64,000 nucleotides of DNA from Neotamlana nanhaiensis (GTDB lineage Bacteria; Bacteroidota; Bacteroidia; Flavobacteriales; Flavobacteriaceae), in assembly GCF_000943555.1 (NCBI RefSeq), contig NZ_JTDV01000011.1, forward strand, positions 21,258 to 85,257. Direction: 5' to 3'. Positions within the stretch are counted from its first letter, which is position 1; each line of letters starts with the position of its first letter. A model generated the notes under the pieces. The model saw only the letters and a list, made by a program, of their open reading frames with translations. It was not told the origin of the DNA and searched no databases. Position numbers and translations under genes: made by a program. Of this stretch, positions 26,198 through 34,191 are shown in pieces.

Positions 26198-28131
26198 GAC
26201 AACTATTACTTTTTATTTCTGTAATTAGCGTTGGCATCTTATTCATTTCTAGGCTTTTTTATCTTCAAATTTATAAAACCGATGCGAATAATTTATTTGA
26301 AGACAATGCCATTAGAAAAGTTTACGATTACCCAAAACGAGGCTTTGTTTACGACCGCAATGGCAAACTACTTGTTGCCAACCAACCCACTTATGATGTT
26401 ATGGTTATTCCGCGTGAAGTAAAACCATTAGATACTTTAGAATTTTGTAAGCTTTTAAAAATTACTAAAGAAGACTTCGTAAAAAAATACGATAAAGCTT
26501 ATCATTATTCTCCTCGATTACCATCGCCTTTTGTACCTCAGCTATCTAAAGAAGATTATGCGGTTTTACAGGAAAAAATGCGAAAATTTGAAGGTTTTTA
26601 TATTCAAAAACGCTCCCTACGTGATTACCAAACCACAATTGGCGCTAACGTTTTAGGCGATATTGGCGAAGTAAACTACGCCACCATAAATAAAAACCCA
26701 TATTACAGAATGGGCGATTTAATAGGTAAACAAGGTGTTGAAGCTTCTTATGAAGATATTTTAAGAGGCGTTAAGGGTATTAAATTTATACAAAAAGACA
26801 GATTTAACCGCAATATTGGCCCTTATAAAGATGGAAAATTTGATACCATCCCCGAACAAGGCAAAGACATTACCATAACCATTGATGCCCATTTACAAGC
26901 CTATGGTGAATTATTAATGAAAAACAAACGCGGTGGCGTTATTGCTTTAGAACCTAAAACAGGAGAAATTCTGGCCATGGTAGCAGCGCCAACCTACGAT
27001 CCTAATATTTTAGTTGGCCGAAACCGTTCTAAAAACTTTACAAAACTATACAACGATACTATTGCAAAACCACTTTTTAACCGAAGCTTACAAGGTGTAT
27101 ATGAACCAGGTTCTCCGTTTAAATTAATGAACGCTTTAATCGCTCTTCAAGAAGGCGTCATGGACGAAAACGAACACGTTACCTGTTATCGTGGTTACAA
27201 GTACGGCAACCGTTTTATGAAATGCCATTGTAATTATGGCACGCGAAATGATATGGTTTCAGGCATACAACGTTCATGCAACGCTTATTTTGCTACAGCT
27301 TACCGTAAAATTTTAGATAAAAACGGTAGTGCTTCCGACGGTATTGATGTTTGGAGCAAACATGCAAAAAGTTTTGGATTAGGTAATTTTTTAAATAACG
27401 ATTTATTTGTTGGGCAAAAAGGACGTATTCCAGACCGCGATTACTACAAACACATTTATCCAAAAACCTTCTACTCCACTTACACTATTTCAAATGCCAT
27501 AGGCCAAGGCGAAGTTGCTACTACTCCTATTCAGCTAGCAAATATGGCTGCAGCAATTGCAAATCGAGGTTACTTTTATACGCCACATATTATAAAACAT
27601 ATTGAAGGAGAAACGCTTCCTGAAAATTTCGCAAAACCAAAGTTTACAACCATAAATCGAGAACATTTTGAACCCGTAATTGATGGTATGCTTGCGGTAT
27701 ACGAGAAAGGAACAGCATCATCATTACGTGTAAAAGATATTGATATTTGTGGAAAAACAGGTACAGTTGAAAATTTTATAAAAATAGACAGTGTAAAAAC
27801 ACAGCTTACTGATCACTCCATTTTTGTGGCTTTTGCACCAAAAGAAAACCCTAAAATTGCCATTGCTGTTTTTGTTGAAAATGGTTATTGGGGAAGCCGC
27901 TTTGCAGGTAAAGTAGCCAGTTTAATGATTGAAAAACATATTAAAGGTGAAATCACTAGAACCGATTTAGAAGATTGGCTACTACGCCACACCCTTGAGG
28001 ATGAATACGCAAAACCATATTCGGGCGAGCCTTTTAAAATTAATGGTTACACGACCTTGCAAACCGTCGATGAAAAAACCTATTCGCTACTAAAACAAAA
28101 ACTAAATCAATTAAATAACACAGAAGATTAA
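26194..28131 (+). CDS. mrdA: Penicillin-binding protein 2 (elongasome transpeptidase)
   Basis: A 645-residue class B PBP that crosslinks peptidoglycan during elongation. An N-terminal membrane anchor (residues about 5-25) is followed by the dimerisation domain (KRGFVYDRNGKLLVANQPTYDV) and the transpeptidase domain. The active serine lies in PGSPFKL (Ser307; most PBP2s have STFK or SVFK, so the Pro is slightly unusual), with SCN and CGKTGTVEN as second and third motifs. About 60 residues follow the last motif. It overlaps mreD by 4 bases and rodA by 1. Confidence 0.96.
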   Translation: MRQLLLFISVISVGILFISRLFYLQIYKTDANNLFEDNAIRKVYDYPKRGFVYDRNGKLLVANQPTYDVMVIPREVKPLDTLEFCKLLKITKEDFVKKYDKAYHYSPRLPSPFVPQLSKEDYAVLQEKMRKFEGFYIQKRSLRDYQTTIGANVLGDIGEVNYATINKNPYYRMGDLIGKQGVEASYEDILRGVKGIKFIQKDRFNRNIGPYKDGKFDTIPEQGKDITITIDAHLQAYGELLMKNKRGGVIALEPKTGEILAMVAAPTYDPNILVGRNRSKNFTKLYNDTIAKPLFNRSLQGVYEPGSPFKLMNALIALQEGVMDENEHVTCYRGYKYGNRFMKCHCNYGTRNDMVSGIQRSCNAYFATAYRKILDKNGSASDGIDVWSKHAKSFGLGNFLNNDLFVGQKGRIPDRDYYKHIYPKTFYSTYTISNAIGQGEVATTPIQLANMAAAIANRGYFYTPHIIKHIEGETLPENFAKPKFTTINREHFEPVIDGMLAVYEKGTASSLRVKDIDICGKTGTVENFIKIDSVKTQLTDHSIFVAFAPKENPKIAIAVFVENGYWGSRFAGKVASLMIEKHIKGEITRTDLEDWLLRHTLEDEYAKPYSGEPFKINGYTTLQTVDEKTYSLLKQKLNQLNNTED

Positions 28132-29408
28132 TGGTTAGAGATACTAACAGGCATTTTAAATTCGATTGGATTACTATTTTTCTTTTCTTTCTTTTAGTTG
28201 GTTTTGGTTGGCTAAATATTTTATCGGCTTCTCATGTTGGTACAGATATAAATTATTTCGATTTAAGTCAACCCTACGGTAAACAACTTGTTTTTATTTT
28301 TCTAAACCTCATACTCATTGTTCTAGTTTTAGCAATCGATGCTAAATTTTATGAGCGTTTTGCTAGTATTATTTACATCATTTCTATGCTAAGTTTAGTT
28401 GGCCTTTTTATTTTTGGTAAAAACGTAAATGGTGCTACATCGTGGTATGGCATTGGTAGTTTTACTATTCAACCTAGCGAATTTGCCAAAAGTGCAGCGG
28501 CTTTAGCTGTGGCTAAACATTTAAGTGATTTAAACACCAATATAAAAACCTTTAAAGACCAACTACGCACCTTCGCTATTATTGGTATTCCAGCAGTTTT
28601 GGTATTACTTCAAAACGATACGGGAAGTACCATTGTTTATGGTGCGTTTATTTATGTTTTATTTCGCGAAGGCTTACCAAAAGCGTATTTAATTACCGCA
28701 TTTTCTGCAATAATTTTAGCTATTTTATCATTAAAATTCGGATTTATTGCAGCCTCAATGGTAGCTTTAGTTGTTGTAGTTGCAATGCATTATTTCAGAA
28801 AAAAACCCTTCAGAATTTATCAATCTGTTTTTATAGTTATTGCAGCTATTGCCATTTCGTTTGTTGTAAAATTCTTCTACCAAAGTATTTTACAACCACA
28901 CCAACAAGATCGCATTAGTTTATGGCTTCGATTGGAAAAAGATCCTGCCAAACTTGAAGCCATGAAAAAAACTTTCGCTTACAACCTCAACGAATCGGAA
29001 AAAGCTATTAGCTCTGGAGGTTTTACAGGAAAAGGCTTTTTAGAAGGCACACGAACCACAGGAAAGTTTGTACCCGAACAGCACACCGATTATATTTTTA
29101 GTACCGTTGGCGAAGAATGGGGTTTTATAGGTTGCGCCTTTGTGGTAATTACCTTTGTATTACTATTACTTAGAATTTTACACCTCGCCGAACTTCAAAA
29201 ATCGCAATTTAGTCGCGTATATGGTTATAGTGTTGCTGCCATTATTTTTATTCACTTTTTTGTAAATATTGGCATGGTTATGGGACTTATTCCAACCATT
29301 GGTATTCCGTTGCCTATGTTTAGCTATGGTGGTTCTGGGCTTTGGGCTTTTACCATTTTGTTGTTTATTTTTATTAAATTAGATTCTAATAGAATAAACG
29401 AATGGTAA
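28131..29408 (+). CDS. rodA: Peptidoglycan glycosyltransferase RodA (SEDS family)
   Basis: A 425-residue SEDS glycosyltransferase that polymerises lipid II and pairs with PBP2. It has about ten membrane segments, an FTIQPSEFAKSA motif, an LLQNDTGSTIVYGAFIY segment, and the late conserved loop GLIPTIGIPLPMFSYGGSG. The catalytic-type aspartate falls in the NDTGS segment. It is the last gene of the mreBCD-mrdA-rodA operon, with a 1-base overlap with mrdA. Confidence 0.96.
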   Translation: MVRDTNRHFKFDWITIFLFFLLVGFGWLNILSASHVGTDINYFDLSQPYGKQLVFIFLNLILIVLVLAIDAKFYERFASIIYIISMLSLVGLFIFGKNVNGATSWYGIGSFTIQPSEFAKSAAALAVAKHLSDLNTNIKTFKDQLRTFAIIGIPAVLVLLQNDTGSTIVYGAFIYVLFREGLPKAYLITAFSAIILAILSLKFGFIAASMVALVVVVAMHYFRKKPFRIYQSVFIVIAAIAISFVVKFFYQSILQPHQQDRISLWLRLEKDPAKLEAMKKTFAYNLNESEKAISSGGFTGKGFLEGTRTTGKFVPEQHTDYIFSTVGEEWGFIGCAFVVITFVLLLLRILHLAELQKSQFSRVYGYSVAAIIFIHFFVNIGMVMGLIPTIGIPLPMFSYGGSGLWAFTILLFIFIKLDSNRINEW

Positions 29409-29505
29409 AAATACTATTTACTCGATAATCAAGATTAATTTTAAAAAATTCCTTTTAATACCTCTTGAATTCAATTTGAGGATTAATTGCTTAATGTCCC
29501 TATTT

Positions 29506-30135
29506 ATGAAAACTACTTATGCGTCTATATTTTTAATATTTCTTTTGGCATCCTGCTCTATTGCTAAAAGCTCTGTTAAAAATGCCTTTACTAACAAAGA
29601 GTTAAAACTGATTAATGCTGGCGACAGCAGGACGCCAATGCGCGTATATAAAATAACCGAAAAATCTGATTCGCTACCTCTTCGTAAAAAAAGTAAATAC
29701 ATTAATCCCGAACCTAAAAATGCAGCCTTACAACTTTTTGTAAAACGTCTTTATGCTACTGTTACAGATAGTGCTTCATTGGGTGTTGGTATTGCCGCAC
29801 CGCAAGTAGGTGTGTTAAAAAATATTATTTGGGTACAACGATTAGATAAAGAAAATTTACCTTTTGAAGTATATTTAAACCCTAAAATTGTTGGTTATTC
29901 TAAGGAAAAACAAACCGTTACCGAAGGTTGTTTATCTATACCCGATCGCCGTGAAACTTTAAACAGCAGATCACAAATTATAGATATTGAATACGACACC
30001 ATGGAAGGTGAACATAAAGCTGAAACTATAAAAGATTTTACCGCCGTAATTTTTCAGCATGAAATCGATCATTTAAACGGTATTCTATATTTGGATCATT
30101 TAGAAAAAGATTTTAAAAACGATAAAAATCCATAA
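29506..30135 (+). CDS. Peptide deformylase-family protein with lipoprotein signal
   Basis: A 209-residue protein with all three deformylase motifs: GVGIAAPQVG, EGCLSIPD (metal Cys) and QHEIDHLNG (metal His pair and catalytic Glu). Ahead of the domain is a clear lipoprotein signal, TTYASIFLIFLLASC, with Cys as the acylation site, then about 50 linker residues. Ordinary deformylase acts on nascent chains in the cytoplasm, so a lipid-anchored form in the envelope must have another substrate. I start at the ATG at 29506 rather than 29476, because it opens the signal directly. A small membrane protein follows with overlapping or near-overlapping bases. Confidence 0.85.
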   Translation: MKTTYASIFLIFLLASCSIAKSSVKNAFTNKELKLINAGDSRTPMRVYKITEKSDSLPLRKKSKYINPEPKNAALQLFVKRLYATVTDSASLGVGIAAPQVGVLKNIIWVQRLDKENLPFEVYLNPKIVGYSKEKQTVTEGCLSIPDRRETLNSRSQIIDIEYDTMEGEHKAETIKDFTAVIFQHEIDHLNGILYLDHLEKDFKNDKNP

Positions 30136-30176
30136 AAAAAACTCTAAAAATAGGATTACCCATTGCAACATGCATT

Positions 30177-30413
30177 TTGTTGATACCATTAATTACAATG
30201 TTATTTTCAAGAGAAGTAAACTGGAGTTTTTTTGATTTTTTAGTAGCTGCCGTTTTACTTTACGGAACCGTTTTTACCATTAGTTTTATACTAAACACCT
30301 TTAAAAGTAAAACACAACGCCTTCTTTTAAGTGTCATTATTATAAGCGCTATAATCTTGATTTGGATAGAACTTGCTGTTGGAATTTTTGGGTCGCCACT
30401 CGCAGGAAGTTAA
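30177..30413 (+). CDS. Small membrane protein, unknown function
   Basis: Seventy-eight residues from a TTG start, with two or three hydrophobic segments. The frame stays open upstream to 30126, and reading from an ATA at 30132 gives KKTLKIGLPIATCILL, a much more natural N-terminus that overlaps the deformylase stop (ATAA). So either a rare ATA start is used, or an ancestral ATG has mutated and the gene now relies on TTG. No function is recognised. It is likely co-transcribed with the deformylase gene and is convergent with rluD, the stops sharing TTAA. Confidence 0.6.
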   Translation: MLIPLITMLFSREVNWSFFDFLVAAVLLYGTVFTISFILNTFKSKTQRLLLSVIIISAIILIWIELAVGIFGSPLAGS

Positions 30414-31459
30414 TCCTCACTCAACTCTTGATGTTTGGCGTAACCACGCCATTTCTCGATACAATTAGCAATATCTTCAGGTATTTCGGTATTAAAACGT
30501 AAAAATTCGCCTGTTTTTGGATGCTCAAACCCTAAGGTTTTGGCGTGTAGCGCTTGCCTTGGCAATACTTTAAAACAATTTTCTACAAACTGTTTGTATT
30601 TAGTAAACGTAGTGCCTTTAAGTATTTTTTCGCCACCATATCGTTCGTCATTAAATAGCGTGTGCCCAATATGCTTCATGTGCACACGAATTTGATGCGT
30701 ACGCCCTGTTTCAAGTTTACAAGACACTAAAGTAACATATCCTAAACGCTCTAAAACTTTATAATGCGTTACGGCAGGTTTGCCTTTATCGGCTTCTTCA
30801 CCAAAAAAAACGGTGTTTTGTAATCGGTTTTTCGGGTGTCTACCAATATTACCTTCAACAGTACCTTCATCTTCTTCAACATTACCCCAAACTAAAGCCA
30901 CATATTCGCGTTCACTCGTCTTTTCAGCAAACTGCAGCGATAAATGCGCCATAGCTTGTTCGGTTTTGGCAACTACTAGAAGTCCGCTTGTATCTTTATC
31001 AATTCGGTGTACCAAACCAGGACGATCACTGGAATTATTAGGCAAATTATCAAAACGATAAATTAAGGCATTTATAAGTGTTCCTGAGTAATTTCCATGA
31101 CCAGGATGCACCACCATACCCGCAGGTTTATTCACTACAAGCAAGCTATCATCTTCATAAACCACATCAATATCAATAGCTTCACCAACCAATAATTGTT
31201 CGTGCGGCGGATGTGTAAATAACACCCGAATATTATCCAACGGTTTTACTTTGTAGTTCTGTTTTACAGGTGTTCCGTTTACGTAAATGCTTCCATTTTT
31301 GGCAGCATTCTGAATTTTATTGCGTGTAGCGTTTTCAACAAAATTCATTAAATACTTATCAATTCGAAGTGGTTTTTGCCCCTTTTCCACCACAAAAGCG
31401 TGGTGTTCGTATAAATCGTTATCGTCTTCTTCAGAAAAATTTTCAACAGTATGCTCCAT
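30410..31459 (-). CDS. rluD: RluA-family 23S rRNA pseudouridine synthase (RluD-like)
   Basis: A 349-residue enzyme that isomerises uridine in 23S rRNA. An S4-like RNA-binding domain (RIDKYLMNFVENATRNKIQNAAKNG) at about residues 32-90 precedes the catalytic domain with RIDKDTSGLLVVAKT, where the Asp is the nucleophile, and TGRTHQIRVHMKHIGH. Two-domain layout and length fit RluD. It is downstream of the PASTA gene by 2 bases, so one transcript is likely. The exact target uridines are inferred from the family. Confidence 0.9.
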   Translation of the reverse strand: MEHTVENFSEEDDNDLYEHHAFVVEKGQKPLRIDKYLMNFVENATRNKIQNAAKNGSIYVNGTPVKQNYKVKPLDNIRVLFTHPPHEQLLVGEAIDIDVVYEDDSLLVVNKPAGMVVHPGHGNYSGTLINALIYRFDNLPNNSSDRPGLVHRIDKDTSGLLVVAKTEQAMAHLSLQFAEKTSEREYVALVWGNVEEDEGTVEGNIGRHPKNRLQNTVFFGEEADKGKPAVTHYKVLERLGYVTLVSCKLETGRTHQIRVHMKHIGHTLFNDERYGGEKILKGTTFTKYKQFVENCFKVLPRQALHAKTLGFEHPKTGEFLRFNTEIPEDIANCIEKWRGYAKHQELSED

Positions 31460-31461
31460 TA

Positions 31462-32019
31462 TTATGGTCTGTTTCCGTTACCAAGTACTAGGTCTATCAC
31501 CGAAGTTTTCGCAAGCTTTTCACCAGCTTCCAAAGGTTTTCCTTTATGCGATAATTTTAAAACCATATCCTTTCCTAAATTATCTACATAACTAATGTCT
31601 CCAATTTTAAAACCTAAAGCTTCAAGTGTTGGTTTTACTTGTCGGAATGTTTTATCGATTAATCCATCTGGAACTCTTATTTTTCGGTATCCTGACGGAT
31701 TTAATGTGATGTAAATTTTACGATCTTCTTTAACTTTTGCCCCAGCGATTGGGTCTTGCTCAATGACTGAAAACTTCGGGTAATCTGGATTGTAATTGGC
31801 CGAATCTTGAATTTGCATCACCAAATTATTATCTTCTAATTCCACTTGAGCCACACTTATTGATTTTCCTTTTAAATCGGGAACCGTTTCAAAATTACCG
31901 TGATTTGTAGATACATTTAACCACTTTAATAAAATAAAACAAAGCACCACAATTACAAGTATTGCTAGTGCTATTTGCTTTAAAAAAGTTTTACTGAAAA
32001 GGAATTTTACAAGGCTCAT
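31462..32019 (-). CDS. PASTA domain membrane protein
   Basis: A 185-residue protein with one membrane segment (residues about 12-30) and two PASTA repeats outside (VPDLKGKSISVAQVELEDN at about 43 and VPDGLIDKTFRQVKPTLEALG at about 120). PASTA domains bind peptidoglycan stem peptides or beta-lactams when attached to Ser/Thr kinases or PBPs; here there is no kinase or transpeptidase. It lies between rluD and, divergently, ddl, which suggests a cell-wall role. Confidence 0.88.
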   Translation of the reverse strand: MSLVKFLFSKTFLKQIALAILVIVVLCFILLKWLNVSTNHGNFETVPDLKGKSISVAQVELEDNNLVMQIQDSANYNPDYPKFSVIEQDPIAGAKVKEDRKIYITLNPSGYRKIRVPDGLIDKTFRQVKPTLEALGFKIGDISYVDNLGKDMVLKLSHKGKPLEAGEKLAKTSVIDLVLGNGNRP

Positions 32020-32039
32020 TTATAGAATTTTCTGTTAGG

Positions 32040-32047
32040 CAAATATA
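32040..32047 (-). promoter_or_regulatory. -7 promoter element upstream of the PASTA gene
   Basis: On the minus strand TATATTTG is a perfect TAnnTTTG, 21 bases before the ATG. A -33 box at the usual spacing is not evident. Confidence 0.33.
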
Positions 32048-32158
32048 TAAAAACAGAACTGTTTTTTCTTTTGCAATTTATATGATATTTTAGCTATAAC
32101 TAATATTACATACGTTTTATTATAAGTTTTAGACCAATACTTAACTATAAATGCTTAA

Positions 32159-33133
32159 ATGAAAAAAAATATAGCCATAATAATGGGTGGATATTCCAGT
32201 GAATATCAAATTTCTTTAACAAGTGGAAATGTAGTTTACGAAGTTTTAGATAACGCAAAGTACAACGCCTATCGCATTCACATTTTTAAAGACAAATGGG
32301 TTTATGTTGATGATGAAGATAACGAACACCCTGTAAATAAGCACGATTTTTCGGTTACTGTTGATGATAACAAGATAAACTTCGATTGTGTTTTTAACGC
32401 CATTCATGGTGCACCAGGTGAAGATGGCTACATGCAAGGCTACTTCGAATTGTTAGGTATTCCGCATACTAGTTGCAACATGTACCAAGCCGGAATTACC
32501 TTTAATAAACGTGATTTTTTAAGTATTTTAAAACCTTATGGTATAAAAACAGCCGAATCGTTTTACTTAAATCTTGGCGATACTGTTAATGAAAATGCTA
32601 TTATAAACAAAGTAGGTTTGCCTTGTTTTGTAAAGGCGAACAAAGCAGGAAGCAGTTTTGGTGTTACAAAAGTGCACAAACAAGAAGACTTACAACATGC
32701 TATTGATTTCGCTTTTAAAGAAGATGATGAAATTATAATTGAATCGTTTTTAGATGGCACCGAAGTTTCCATTGGCGTGATTACGTATAAAGGTGAAACT
32801 AAAGTACTACCTATTACAGAAATTGTTAGTGAAAATGATTTCTTTGATTATGAAGCCAAATATTTGGGGAAATCACAGGAGATAACGCCTGCACGCTTAA
32901 CAAAAACACAGGAGAACAATGTAACTGCCGTTGCCAAAAAAGTATATGAAGTGTTAAAAATGAAAGGTTTCAGCCGAAGCGAATATATTTTTAAAGGTGA
33001 TGAGCCTTATTTGCTAGAAATGAACACTATTCCTGGATTAACAAAAGCTAGCATTTTACCGCAACAAGCAGCTGCAGCAGGCATAAGTATGTGTGATTTA
33101 TTTAATAATGCTATTGAAGAAGCGCTTAAATAA
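32159..33133 (+). CDS. ddl: D-alanine--D-alanine ligase
   Basis: A 324-residue ATP-grasp ligase that makes D-Ala-D-Ala for peptidoglycan. The N-terminal MGGYSSEYQISLTSG, the NAIHGAPGEDGYMQGYFELLGIPHTS segment, CFVKANKAGSSFGVTKV, and the end LEMNTIPGLTKASILPQQA are all canonical. Length fits Ddl. Located next to the PASTA and RluD genes (divergent) and followed by coaD after 71 bases. Confidence 0.96.
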   Translation: MKKNIAIIMGGYSSEYQISLTSGNVVYEVLDNAKYNAYRIHIFKDKWVYVDDEDNEHPVNKHDFSVTVDDNKINFDCVFNAIHGAPGEDGYMQGYFELLGIPHTSCNMYQAGITFNKRDFLSILKPYGIKTAESFYLNLGDTVNENAIINKVGLPCFVKANKAGSSFGVTKVHKQEDLQHAIDFAFKEDDEIIIESFLDGTEVSIGVITYKGETKVLPITEIVSENDFFDYEAKYLGKSQEITPARLTKTQENNVTAVAKKVYEVLKMKGFSRSEYIFKGDEPYLLEMNTIPGLTKASILPQQAAAAGISMCDLFNNAIEEALK

Positions 33134-33204
33134 GAGACTTAGAGTTTAGAAAAATAACACATTGAAAAACTAACATTTCTATTAAGTTAGAAATTCGCAG
33201 AAAT

Positions 33205-33660
33205 ATGAAACGAGCCATTTTCCCAGGATCCTTCGATCCACTAACTTTAGGACACCACGATATTATAACGCGAGGTGTTACCCTTTTTGATGAAGTTATT
33301 GTTGCTATTGGCATAAATGCCGATAAAAAATATATGTTTTCTTTAGAAGAACGTAAACGCTTTATTGAAGAGGCTTTTAAAGATGAACCCAAAATAAAAG
33401 TCACCACATATAAAGGCTTAACTGTTGATTATTGTAAAGAAATGGAAGCCGAATTTATTTTACGTGGTTTACGTAATCCTGCGGATTTTGAGTTTGAAAA
33501 AGCCATTGCACACACCAACCGAAGCCTTTCGGAAATTGAAACAGTGTTTTTATTAACTGCCTCACGCACATCTTATATTTCATCTTCCATTGTACGCGAT
33601 GTTATTAGAAATAATGGTGATTACACATTGTTGGTTCCTGATAGTGTAAGAGTAAAGTAG
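33205..33660 (+). CDS. coaD: Phosphopantetheine adenylyltransferase
   Basis: A 151-residue nucleotidyltransferase that adenylylates 4'-phosphopantetheine in CoA synthesis. The (H/T)xGH motif is in FPGSFDPLTLGHHDII, the RGLRNPADFEFE segment binds substrate, and the SYISSSIVRD motif closes the active site. Length is typical. A short DUF6933 gene follows after 15 bases, probably on the same transcript. Confidence 0.96.
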   Translation: MKRAIFPGSFDPLTLGHHDIITRGVTLFDEVIVAIGINADKKYMFSLEERKRFIEEAFKDEPKIKVTTYKGLTVDYCKEMEAEFILRGLRNPADFEFEKAIAHTNRSLSEIETVFLLTASRTSYISSSIVRDVIRNNGDYTLLVPDSVRVK

Positions 33661-33675
33661 TTTATACATTTCTTA

Positions 33676-34185
33676 ATGACACATATTTTCGCGAGTAAAA
33701 AGCTAGAAAAACTTCTACAACCCATAATTACAGAAAACAGCTTACACATCGAGCGTGATTTCGGAGATTGGTACGCTTCTTATTTAAGTATAGCGAAGAA
33801 AAAATGTCTTGTCTTTGTAAATTCTAAAACGTTTTACACTGTAATTATACCCAAGTTTTTAGTCAAAGACAGAAATAATTTAAATGCTTTGTTAATTCAA
33901 AATTTGTATAACCAATTTCTTATTGAAGGCTACGATATAGATTTAGATACCGTTATTGATCTTGTTGGTAAAACACATTTTCACCCTACAAATAATAATC
34001 GAAGGCTTATAGGAATATTAAATCATTACATTGGAAAATTGAACTACCTAAAATATGATTACGCCACGTTCAATAATATAGTTATTCATGAAATGGCTCA
34101 AAAATTAAACTTAGAACCGTTTAAACAATTACATTGGAAAACGCCTCAAGAAGCGATGAAAGCACTATTAATTAGCATTCAATAA
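33676..34185 (+). CDS. DUF6933-like protein of unknown function
   Basis: A 169-residue cytoplasmic protein with no signal or membrane segment. The opening THIFASKKLEKLLQP, then DWYASYLSIAKKKCLVFVNSKTFYTVII, resembles DUF6933 proteins, which have no known function. It is 15 bases after coaD and convergent with the SulP gene, whose stop lies 6 bases away. The family call is from memory and moderate. Confidence 0.7.
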   Translation: MTHIFASKKLEKLLQPIITENSLHIERDFGDWYASYLSIAKKKCLVFVNSKTFYTVIIPKFLVKDRNNLNALLIQNLYNQFLIEGYDIDLDTVIDLVGKTHFHPTNNNRRLIGILNHYIGKLNYLKYDYATFNNIVIHEMAQKLNLEPFKQLHWKTPQEAMKALLISIQ

Positions 34186-34191
34186 AACCGA

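Noticed and set aside
26194..28131. SPFK in place of STFK in PBP2 as an inactivating change
   Set aside because: The Ser and Lys of SxxK are kept and the other two motifs are intact, so it should be active.
28131..29408. RodA considered as FtsW
   Set aside because: Its place directly after mrdA in the mre operon, and the absence of division genes, favour RodA.
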